Shown: in pieces, positions 1-5,042 of the stretch | Layout: each line of letters begins with the position of its first letter | How positions within the stretch are numbered: position 1 is the first letter of the stretch | Origin: Deltaproteobacteria bacterium | GTDB lineage: Bacteria; Desulfobacterota; Dissulfuribacteria; Dissulfuribacterales; QOAL01 | NCBI GenBank assembly: GCA_027068235.1 | Contig: JAMOUE010000403.1 | Coordinates: 1 to 5,781, forward strand | DNA length: 5,781 bases | Direction: 5' to 3' | Program-made: the position numbers and the translations under genes | Notes under the pieces: model-generated | Seen by the model: only the letters and a program-made list of their open reading frames with translations | Told to the model about the DNA's origin: nothing | Database searches by the model: none

Positions 1-1591
1 GTTGAACAGGCCTACCTTCGAGATTCAGGATGTGTGCAAGTCTGTCAGGGTCTGAAAGGAGTAGAGTAGGGCGTTTGTATGCGGTAAATCGTCTGGCAAA
101 ACCAAGGGTAAGGGCATTTGGGTCAAGGATATCGTCGTAGGCCTCTGGTGTTTCTTCCAGCCCGGATGCAGCTGCTTGCCATCTGAGTCTCTTTCTAACG
201 AATTCGATAAGATCAAGCCTTCCCTTGGCCCTTAACTCCCAAAGTTGTTCGTCTGGTATGGAGCCTATCTCCTCACCTATGGTCTCTAACGTGCCAAGCC
301 ACCTGTCATGTCCACAGACTCCACACCAAAGCATGTCAGCAAACTTGGATTCCCACGATGGGACATGAACCGCATTTGTTACATGGCCAACAGGTATCTC
401 TCTAACTGGCCACCTTGGGAAAAGTGGCTGGAATATGTGGCGGCTTACTTTTCCATGCAGTTTGCTTACTCCATTTATAAAAAGGGAGCAGTTCATGGCA
501 AGGTAGGCCATGTTGAATGGCTCCCCTTGGTCATCTGGGTCTTTTCTTCCAAGGCCGTAGAACTCCTTTTCGTCAAGGCCTATCTGTTTGCAATAAAGCC
601 TTGCATAGGGGGCAAACATGCTTGCTGGATAGCGGTCAAAGGCAGCATCTACTGGAGTGTGTGTTGTAAAGATATTACCTGCCCTTATGCAGTTTAAGGC
701 TACTTGGAAGGAACAGCCGGTTTGCTCCATAAAGCCTTTTATGCGCTCTATGGCTGCAAATGCAGCGTGTCCTTCATTTAGGTGGCAGACGTTGCAATCT
801 ATTCCAAGCGCCTCAAGGAGTCTCCAGCCGCCTATACCAAGCACTATCTCTTGTTGTAGGCGCATCTCCTCGCCGCCGCCATATAATTTGCTTGTTATGC
901 CCCTGTCTTGCGGGGTGTTTCGTGGGTCGTTGCTGTCTAGTAGGAAAAGGCGAGTCCTTCCAATCCTGACCTCCCAGGTCTTCAATGTGAGCATCCGACC
1001 AGGAAGTTCTACCTTTACAAGCAGCCAATCGCCTTTTTCGTCAAGAAGTGGCAGCACTGGCAGCATTACAGGATCGTTGTACGGGTAGAATTCGAGCTGA
1101 TTCCCATAGGCATCCACTCCCTGACGGAAATAGCCCTGCTGATAGAGAAGGCCTACGCCAAAAAGGGGAACGCCAAGGTCATTGGCTGTTTTCAGATGGT
1201 CGCCTGCCAATATTCCAAGGCCTCCAGAGTAGATGGGAAGGGCCTCGCTGAGGCCAAATTCCATGCTGAAGTAGGAAATGGCGGAGATAGGAGAGTCCTT
1301 GTGTGCTTTTTGAAACCACGAAGGCTCTTCCAAGGCCCTTTTCATGGCTTGGACCTGCTGGTCTATCAGGCGCAGAAAAGATTGATCTTGAGCAAGCTGT
1401 TCAAGCTTTTCTTGGCTTACGCTTTCCAGGATGAACCAGGGATTGCCAGTAGCATCCCACATTTCTGCATCAATCTTTCTCCACAGCTCTTCAGCATGCC
1501 GGTCCCAGCTCCAACGTGTATCAACGGCAAGTTCGGCAAGACCTTTCAGCTTTTCAGGAAGTTTCCTTGGAAGATATCTACTAGGATGCAT
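1..1591 (-). CDS. glgP: Alpha-glucan (glycogen/maltodextrin) phosphorylase, N-terminal 530 residues, 3' end outside window
   Basis: This is a PLP-dependent phosphorylase that releases glucose-1-phosphate from the non-reducing ends of alpha-1,4-glucans in the cytoplasm. The reading frame stays open from the ATG at 1591 to the left window edge (530 codons), with no sign of a frameshift. Residues about 10-95 resemble the DUF3417 N-terminal region of bacterial and archaeal alpha-glucan phosphorylases. Family motifs follow in order: YFSMEFG (107-113), YSGGLG (121-126), AGDH (129-132), a glycine-rich YGGGEE near 237-242, HLNEGHAAF (270-278), THTPV (310-314) and TAYKR (503-507). The family usually runs about 700-860 residues, so the PLP-lysine region is missing here only because the window ends. 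The start is supported by a strong Shine-Dalgarno (AAAGGAGG, 5-nt spacing). The gene is divergent from queH across a 168-bp gap. Identification is firm; the preferred glucan substrate cannot be read from sequence. Confidence 0.95.
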   Translation of the reverse strand, partial: MHPSRYLPRKLPEKLKGLAELAVDTRWSWDRHAEELWRKIDAEMWDATGNPWFILESVSQEKLEQLAQDQSFLRLIDQQVQAMKRALEEPSWFQKAHKDSPISAISYFSMEFGLSEALPIYSGGLGILAGDHLKTANDLGVPLFGVGLLYQQGYFRQGVDAYGNQLEFYPYNDPVMLPVLPLLDEKGDWLLVKVELPGRMLTLKTWEVRIGRTRLFLLDSNDPRNTPQDRGITSKLYGGGEEMRLQQEIVLGIGGWRLLEALGIDCNVCHLNEGHAAFAAIERIKGFMEQTGCSFQVALNCIRAGNIFTTHTPVDAAFDRYPASMFAPYARLYCKQIGLDEKEFYGLGRKDPDDQGEPFNMAYLAMNCSLFINGVSKLHGKVSRHIFQPLFPRWPVREIPVGHVTNAVHVPSWESKFADMLWCGVCGHDRWLGTLETIGEEIGSIPDEQLWELRAKGRLDLIEFVRKRLRWQAAASGLEETPEAYDDILDPNALTLGFARRFTAYKRPTLLLSDPDRLAHILNLEGRPVQ

Positions 1592-1596
1592 GGCGG

Positions 1597-1604
1597 CCTC
1601 CTTT
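1597..1604 (-). promoter_or_regulatory. Ribosome binding site of glgP
   Basis: On the minus strand AAAGGAGG lies 5 nt before the ATG at 1591. It is a near-perfect Shine-Dalgarno match and fixes the glgP start. Confidence 0.8.
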
Positions 1605-1656
1605 TTCTACAAAAGCTAATGTCTAAAAGAGAAAAGACAATAGCTCCAGGCAGGTT

Positions 1657-1681
1657 TTGCAACCGATGCAACTGGCTTGCA
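1657..1681. repeat. Three phased TTGCA/TGCAA half-sites in the glgP-queH divergent region
   Basis: TTGCA at 1657-1661, its inverse TGCAA at 1667-1671, and TTGCA again at 1677-1681. Each begins exactly 10 bp after the previous one, so all lie on the same face of the helix in alternating orientation. The third copy overlaps a possible -35 for queH. A transcription-factor operator acting on one or both divergent genes is plausible; this is inference from the pattern only. Confidence 0.4.
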
Positions 1682-1704
1682 GCCCCTCTTTTCTTGATTA
1701 ATAT
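1677..1704 (+). promoter_or_regulatory. Weak sigma-70-like promoter candidate for queH
   Basis: TTGCAG (1677-1682), a 16-bp spacer and TAATAT (1699-1704) give 3/6 and 4/6 consensus matches. It lies 55 bp before the queH ATG. The match is weak and AT-rich sequence makes chance hits likely. No better plus-strand candidate is evident in the gap. Confidence 0.25.
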
Positions 1705-1759
1705 TAAAAAGGCTACCACTTGAGAGACAAGGAGTGCTTTTTTCTTTAACATCTGAGAT

Positions 1760-2359
1760 ATGAACCTATTCCTACACATCTGTTGCGGTCCATGCCTTCT
1801 CTATCCCTTAAAGATCTTAAAAGAGAGGGAGATAGATGTTACTGGCTTTTTCTATAATCCAAACATCCACCCATTCCTAGAGTTTGAAAAGAGGGTAGGG
1901 GCCTTAGAGCACATTGCCAAATTGAGAGATCTGAAGATAATCTGGGACCCTGCTGGTTATGGCCTTGAACAGTGGCTTTCTTACATAAATGGTAATACAG
2001 GTACCAAGGAAAGGTGTCCGTTTTGTTATGAAATGCGTCTGGAAAGGAGTGCCAAAGAGGCCGCTTCCAGGGGATTTGATTACTTTTCCACAACCCTTCT
2101 TTACAGCAAGTATCAGAGGCATCAACTTATAAGGGAAATAGGTGAGGAAAAGGCCAGCAGGTATGGAATCAAGTTCTATTATGAAGATTTTAGACAAGGT
2201 TGGAAGGAAGGGATAGAAGAGGCCGTTTCCCTTGGAATATATAGGCAGCCTTACTGTGGCTGCATATTTAGTGAGGCAGAACGTTATCACAAGAGAATGA
2301 AGAGGCTTGCTGAACGACTTGGCAACAAGGAGGTGTTTACAAATGAATCCCATGCATGA
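1760..2359 (+). CDS. queH: Epoxyqueuosine reductase QueH (DUF208 family)
   Basis: QueH catalyses the last step of queuosine synthesis, reducing epoxyqueuosine to queuosine at position 34 of GUN-anticodon tRNAs; it is a non-homologous, cobalamin-independent alternative to QueG. The 199-residue product has the family's cysteine pattern: HICCGPC at the N-terminus (C8, C9, C12), RCPFC (C86, C89) and YCGC (C166, C168). Members of the family use such cysteines to bind an Fe-S cluster and a nearby iron centre. The conserved FFYNPNIHP segment (30-38) and the STTLLYSKYQ segment (110-119) are also present. The ATG at 1760 places the LHICCGPC motif at the extreme N-terminus as in homologues, although the upstream Shine-Dalgarno is poor: only GAG 2 nt away, with AAGGAG 25 nt away. 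The 3' end overlaps the DUF2905 gene by 17 nt. No other queuosine gene is in the window. Confidence 0.93.
   Translation: MNLFLHICCGPCLLYPLKILKEREIDVTGFFYNPNIHPFLEFEKRVGALEHIAKLRDLKIIWDPAGYGLEQWLSYINGNTGTKERCPFCYEMRLERSAKEAASRGFDYFSTTLLYSKYQRHQLIREIGEEKASRYGIKFYYEDFRQGWKEGIEEAVSLGIYRQPYCGCIFSEAERYHKRMKRLAERLGNKEVFTNESHA
2327..2335 (+). promoter_or_regulatory. Ribosome binding site inside queH that sets the DUF2905 start
   Basis: AAGGAGGTG sits within the final queH codons. GGAGG ends 9 nt before the ATG at 2343, which favours that start over the in-frame upstream ATG at 2307 and the internal ATG at 2352. Confidence 0.75.
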
Positions 2360-2564
2360 TTTGGGGAAGATGCTTCTTATATTTGGAATCTTTATGGTGA
2401 TTGTTGGCCTCTTTCTTATGTTTGGCTCAAAGATTCCATTTCTAGGCAAACTGCCTGGAGATATTGTCATAAGAAAAGGCAATTTTACTTTCTATTTTCC
2501 CCTTGCTACCTCTATAATTTTAAGTGTGCTTCTTACCATTTTGTTTTCAATCTTCAGAAAATAG
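2343..2564 (+). CDS. Small DUF2905 family membrane protein
   Basis: A 73-residue protein of the DUF2905 family, whose function is unknown. It has two predicted membrane helices, about residues 9-28 and 52-70. They are joined by the family's conserved loop, seen here as PFLGKLPGDIVIRKGNFTF (residues 32-50), with a basic C-terminus (FRK). The whole family is about this length, so the gene looks intact. The ATG at 2343 follows a strong Shine-Dalgarno (AAGGAGGTG, 2327-2335) and lies inside the 3' end of queH, overlapping it by 17 nt in another frame; the two are probably co-transcribed and translationally coupled. A longer reading from the ATG at 2307 has no such support and would only add residues that shadow queH. 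A link to queuosine metabolism cannot be inferred from this neighbourhood alone. Confidence 0.88.
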   Translation: MNPMHDLGKMLLIFGIFMVIVGLFLMFGSKIPFLGKLPGDIVIRKGNFTFYFPLATSIILSVLLTILFSIFRK

Positions 2565-2580
2565 ATTTATCTATCTATTT
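2559..2580 (+). repeat. AT-rich inverted repeat at the end of the DUF2905 gene
   Basis: AAATAGAT and ATCTATTT form a perfect 8-bp stem around a 6-nt loop that spans the stop codon (2562-2564). The stem is nearly all A-T and the following bases are only mildly T-rich, so it would be a weak terminator at best. Confidence 0.35.
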
Positions 2581-2595
2581 CATTTATGATCAACT

Positions 2596-2621
2596 TTAAG
2601 GCTACCTGAAAGTAGCCTTAA
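2596..2621. repeat. Perfect 10-bp hairpin between DUF2905 and the Rieske gene
   Basis: TTAAGGCTAC (2596-2605) and GTAGCCTTAA (2612-2621) pair perfectly around the loop CTGAAA; a G-U pair can add one more step. The shape resembles a terminator stem for the queH-DUF2905 unit, but no T-tract follows on either strand. It could be a Rho-independent-like pause, an RNA-stabilising 3' end, or an operator for the downstream respiratory genes. Confidence 0.5.
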
Positions 2622-2629
2622 GAAGGGTG

Positions 2630-2668
2630 GTTAGTGCGCTAACTTTTGCCCTTTTGGCAACCGGTTGC
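2630..2668. promoter_or_regulatory. Stacked dyad symmetries upstream of the Rieske gene
   Basis: Three further symmetries occupy the leader. GTTAG/CTAAC (2630-2643) has a TGCG loop. TTGCC/GGCAA (2646-2660) has a CTTTT loop. GCAACCGGTTGC (2657-2668) is a perfect 12-bp palindrome. The last two overlap and could not pair at once in RNA. Together with the hairpin at 2596-2621 they suggest a regulated leader or operator region; no matching regulator is identified. Confidence 0.35.
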
Positions 2669-2674
2669 TCCCTT

Positions 2675-2679
2675 GGAGG
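2675..2679 (+). promoter_or_regulatory. Ribosome binding site deciding the Rieske TTG start
   Basis: GGAGG at 2675-2679 lies 6 nt before an in-frame TTG at 2686. A TTG at 2665, upstream of this site, would leave the Shine-Dalgarno inside the gene, so 2686 is preferred. CTCC at 2668-2671 could pair with GGAG and partly mask the site. Confidence 0.7.
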
Positions 2680-2685
2680 TTTTTT

Positions 2686-3081
2686 TTGAAGAGAAGATCA
2701 TTTTTGAGAAGGTGGTTTGGCTGGTTTCTCGGGGCATTTTTGGGAATTCCGTTGATCTCCTTTCTAAAAAGTCAAAGGGTCAGGCCTCCACTTGAAAGGC
2801 GGATATCCAAGTCTTTAAAAGTAGGGGAATACTTGGTGGAACCAGAGTTTGTACTCATTGTTACAGCCACTGGGCCTTTGGCCATCTCACGTACCTGTAC
2901 ACATCTTGGTTGCAAGGTCAGCTTTATAAAAGAAGAGTCTATGTTTTTGTGTCCTTGCCATCAAAGTAGATTTGACAAGGTGGGAAAGTATATTTCAGGG
3001 CCGGCAAAGAAAGACCTTGTAAGGTTCAAGGTAACGAGTCTGGAAAACAACGAAGGCTACGTGGTATATATACCAAGATGA
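2686..3081 (+). CDS. Rieske [2Fe-2S] protein of a cytochrome b6/bc-type complex, Tat signal-anchored
   Basis: This is the high-potential electron-transfer subunit that takes the first electron from quinol in a bc/b6f-type complex, outside the cytoplasmic membrane. Read from the TTG at 2686 the protein has 131 residues and opens with a twin-arginine-type segment (KRRSFLRR, residues 2-9). A hydrophobic anchor follows at about 10-28, as expected for an uncleaved Tat-exported Rieske subunit. Box I is CTHLGC (71-76) and box II is CPCHQS (89-94). By family analogy C71, H73, C89 and H92 bind the cluster and C76-C91 form the stabilising disulphide. A G-P-A proline loop follows at 105-107. The domain is short, close to the minimum for bc-type Rieske proteins. 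Box II differs from the usual form: Q93 replaces glycine, and F96 sits where a tyrosine normally hydrogen-bonds a cluster cysteine. The stop overlaps the cytochrome b start by 4 nt (ATGA). Confidence 0.92.
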   Translation: MKRRSFLRRWFGWFLGAFLGIPLISFLKSQRVRPPLERRISKSLKVGEYLVEPEFVLIVTATGPLAISRTCTHLGCKVSFIKEESMFLCPCHQSRFDKVGKYISGPAKKDLVRFKVTSLENNEGYVVYIPR

Positions 3082-3914
3082 AATCTGTTACCTATGGCCA
3101 ACTTACAGGGGCATTTCTTTTTATCTCCATTGTCAGTGGCTTTGTTGTGGCCTATCAGTACGAGGTTGCCACTCCCTTTGTTTCCGCAGTTAGTATAGAT
3201 GCGATTCTACCTTTTGGCTTTTTTTGGCGTTCTGTCCATTTCTGGACGAGTCAGGCCTTTGTTATCGTCCTTGTAGCTCACGTATTCGACCTGATACACA
3301 GGGTTGAAGGGGCAAAGGCCCCGTTGAAAATGAAACGCCACTGGAGTTTTGTCCTCTTCTGTGTGCCAGTTGCTATCTATGCCCTATTTTCAGGTTACGT
3401 TTTGAGATACGATGCCACCGGGCAGGCAGCAGGCACCATTGCCGAACACCTTTTTCTGAAGATTCCCCTTTTGGGCCATCTGATAGACAAGCTCCTTATG
3501 AATTTGTCGGGTGACGGCCTAAATCGTCTCTATCCGGTTCATATACTAGCAGGCATCGGATGCTGGCTCATTGGCACCTGGTACCATTTAAAGAGGGTGA
3601 ATATCCTTTATTACGAGGCATTTGTGGCTGCTACCATTGCAACAATCTTGTTTTGTAGTGTAATAAAGGCCCCTTTGGACGTTCCTTCCATAAATGCCCA
3701 TCTGATAAAAGGCCCCTGGTTTTTTCTTGGCATACAGGAGCTTCTCAGATATTTTGACCCACTTGTGGCTGGCATAATTTTTCCGGCGATTCCATTGGCT
3801 GTTTTAATGCTTGTCCCGTGGATTAGAAATACGTTTGTTCTTTACGCGGTTATTCTCGTGTGGGCTTTTGCGTACTCGAGCGTTACTGTGATTGCTATTT
3901 TGAGGAGTGGGTAA
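3078..3914 (+). CDS. Compact cytochrome b (b6 plus subunit IV-like fusion) of a quinol-oxidising complex
   Basis: A 278-residue integral membrane cytochrome b that should carry two b haems and the quinol sites. About seven to eight helices are predicted, near residues 8-28, 57-76, 91-110, 155-173, 177-197, 226-248 and 253-274. The axial haem ligands appear as H54/H68 (13 residues between) and H155/H170 (14 between). The longer second interval is typical of b6f and menaquinol-type complexes rather than mitochondrial-type cytochrome b. R51 before SVH (52-54) is the family's conserved arginine. The C-terminal half has GPWFFLGIQELL (212-223), corresponding to the PEWY-type quinol-site motif of subunit IV, followed by YFDPLVAG (225-232). 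I see no cysteine near the position that binds haem cn in b6f. At 278 residues it is well short of b6 plus subunit IV (about 375) because loops and N-terminus are trimmed. The ATG overlaps the Rieske stop, indicating coupled translation. No haem-c subunit follows. Confidence 0.9.
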   Translation: MKSVTYGQLTGAFLFISIVSGFVVAYQYEVATPFVSAVSIDAILPFGFFWRSVHFWTSQAFVIVLVAHVFDLIHRVEGAKAPLKMKRHWSFVLFCVPVAIYALFSGYVLRYDATGQAAGTIAEHLFLKIPLLGHLIDKLLMNLSGDGLNRLYPVHILAGIGCWLIGTWYHLKRVNILYYEAFVAATIATILFCSVIKAPLDVPSINAHLIKGPWFFLGIQELLRYFDPLVAGIIFPAIPLAVLMLVPWIRNTFVLYAVILVWAFAYSSVTVIAILRSG

Positions 3915-3920
3915 AATATT

Positions 3921-4430
3921 ATGGATAAGGGCGCCCTTGCCACACTTGTCTCCTTTGCCTTCATTGTCACTGGTATAGCCGGTGTCTTGCTTCCGGCCTT
4001 GCCTGGGGCATTTATGGTATGGTTAGGCATTGCAGCATTTGGGTTTTTAAATCCAGATGTCAACTGGCCCATAAGTTTTTATGTGGTTCAGGGGCTTCTT
4101 GCACTTTCCACCTACATCATAGATTATCTTGCAACTATATGGGGCGTGAAAAAGTTTAAGGGCTCCAAGGCTGGAGCCATTGGTGCAGTGCTTGGCATGT
4201 TGCTCGTGTTTGTGCTGGGTCCGCTAGGGATAATAATTGGCCCTTTTATCGGAGCAGTTATTGGAGAGCTCCTAGCTGGAGGCGAGTTGCGCCAGGCCCT
4301 TACGTCTGGTTTCGGCTCCTTTGTGGGATTTATTGTTGCCACATTTTTACGCCTTTTCATTTGCGGGATAATGATAGCCTGGTTTCTTTACAAGGTAATT
4401 TCATCTGTTTCCATCAATCTTCCCTTCTAA
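3921..4430 (+). CDS. DUF456 family membrane protein
   Basis: A 169-residue, glycine-rich integral membrane protein of the DUF456 family, function unknown. Family landmarks are GVLLPALPG (21-29), DYLA (68-71), the GSKAGAIGA segment (81-89) and GPFIGAVIGEL (107-117). Helices are predicted near 5-25, 28-43, 51-72, 84-105, 106-120 and 132-160. The repeated small-residue helices resemble those of glycine-zipper proteins. It begins 6 nt after the cytochrome b stop and is probably in the same transcript. The Shine-Dalgarno AGGAG (3903-3907) lies inside the end of cytochrome b, 13 nt from the ATG, longer than usual. Whether it works with the Rieske/cytochrome b complex cannot be told; its position where a cytochrome c gene might be expected is notable but may be chance. 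Confidence 0.85.
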   Translation: MDKGALATLVSFAFIVTGIAGVLLPALPGAFMVWLGIAAFGFLNPDVNWPISFYVVQGLLALSTYIIDYLATIWGVKKFKGSKAGAIGAVLGMLLVFVLGPLGIIIGPFIGAVIGELLAGGELRQALTSGFGSFVGFIVATFLRLFICGIMIAWFLYKVISSVSINLPF

Positions 4431-4484
4431 TTTTCTCCTAAAAAACATTCTTGTTGATACAAAATGGTATTTTCATAATTCCAT

Positions 4485-4511
4485 TAATGAATGGCCTCCA
4501 CTGACCGATAA
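4485..4511 (+). promoter_or_regulatory. Sigma-28 (FliA)-like promoter for cheX
   Basis: TAAT at 4485-4488, a 15-bp spacer and ACCGATAA at 4504-4511 match the FliA consensus TAAA-N15-GCCGATAA at 3/4 and 7/8 positions with exact spacing. It lies 51 bp before the cheX start on the correct strand. Sigma-28 control of chemotaxis genes is well established, so pattern and context agree. Without other promoters from this genome to compare, this remains a prediction. Confidence 0.55.
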
Positions 4512-4513
4512 AA

Positions 4514-4529
4514 AAAATGAATTCATTTT
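4514..4529. repeat. Perfect 16-bp palindrome upstream of cheX
   Basis: AAAATGAATTCATTTT is a perfect two-fold symmetric site centred on GAATTC. It begins two bases after the sigma-28-like -10 and would straddle the predicted transcription start, a position suited to a repressor. AT-richness raises the chance expectation. Confidence 0.5.
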
Positions 4530-4546
4530 CCTAAAAGTAAAACGAG

Positions 4547-4553
4547 AAAGGAG
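4547..4553 (+). promoter_or_regulatory. Ribosome binding site supporting the cheX GTG start
   Basis: AAAGGAG lies 9 nt before the GTG at 4563. No ATG in the frame offers comparable spacing, so translation most likely begins at this GTG. Confidence 0.75.
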
Positions 4554-4562
4554 AACCTTTTT

Positions 4563-5024
4563 GTGGACGCTAAGATAATCAATCCATTCTTAGAGGCAGC
4601 CATGAACGTGCTAAAGACCATGGCCATGGTGGAGGCAAAACCGGGCAAGCCATTCATAAAGAAGGATTCTACCGCCATGGGAGACGTCTCAGGAATTATA
4701 GGCATAACAGGTGATGCCCAAGGCTCCATGTCCCTCTCCTTTGAGTCTCCATGTATTTGCGCCATAGTTACAAATCTCTTTGGCATGCCAGTATCCGAGA
4801 TAAATGACGAGGTGAAGGATGCGGTTGGAGAAATGACAAACATGATATGTGGAGATGCCCGCCGCCGTCTGGAAGGGGTTGGGGTCTCACTTCAGGCAGG
4901 GACACCAACTGTAGTCGCCGGGAAAAAACATTCCATAAGACACATCCATACTGGGCCGTGTCTGGCAGTGCCCTTTGATACCCAAAATGGAAGGTTTGTG
5001 GTAGAGGTGGCCTTTAACGACTAG
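4563..5024 (+). CDS. cheX: CheX-type CheY-P phosphatase (chemotaxis)
   Basis: CheX dephosphorylates the response regulator CheY-P in the cytoplasm and so helps end the chemotactic signal. The 153-residue product matches the usual size of CheX and spans one CheC-like domain. The active-site helix is seen as DAVGEMTNMICG (86-97); E90 and N93 correspond to the glutamate and asparagine that act on the phosphoryl group in CheC/CheX/FliY proteins. A single such motif, rather than the two in typical CheC, together with the HIHTGP and VPFDT strands near 127-140, favours CheX. The GTG start is supported by AAAGGAG 9 nt upstream. The gene stands alone here; a sigma-28-like promoter upstream would place it in the flagellar/chemotaxis regulon. 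Some stand-alone CheX-like proteins act on CheY-like receivers outside chemotaxis, so the partner is not certain. Confidence 0.87.
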   Translation: MDAKIINPFLEAAMNVLKTMAMVEAKPGKPFIKKDSTAMGDVSGIIGITGDAQGSMSLSFESPCICAIVTNLFGMPVSEINDEVKDAVGEMTNMICGDARRRLEGVGVSLQAGTPTVVAGKKHSIRHIHTGPCLAVPFDTQNGRFVVEVAFND

Positions 5025-5042
5025 GCGGCAGCAAAAGGGGCG

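Noticed and set aside
25..216. Short minus-strand open frame
   Set aside because: It is in a different frame from the glgP gene on the same strand and is a shadow of it.
693..703. 11-mer TTTAAGGCTAC shared with 2595-2605
   Set aside because: The first copy lies inside the glgP coding region and the flanks do not extend the match usefully; a chance repeat is likely.
308..1723. Plus-strand open frames at 308-697, 657-1088, 760-969, 1048-1251, 1196-1723 and 1431-1619
   Set aside because: They lie wholly or mostly antisense to the glgP frame, which carries continuous phosphorylase motifs. Their translations resemble no protein family I recognise and show no convincing ribosome sites.
1546..1779. 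Minus-strand open frame spanning the glgP-queH gap
   Set aside because: It overlaps both the glgP start and the queH start in other frames and shows no family resemblance.
1904..2482. 192-codon minus-strand frame opposite queH and DUF2905
   Set aside because: It is antisense to two well-supported genes and its translation shows no domain pattern.
4454..4481. TTGATA with a downstream TAATTC as a sigma-70 promoter for cheX
   Set aside because: The -10 match and spacing are weak, and the sigma-28-like element nearby is a much better fit to position and gene role.
4523..4843. Minus-strand frame opposite cheX
   Set aside because: The plus strand encodes a clear CheX with its active-site motif; the antisense frame is incidental.
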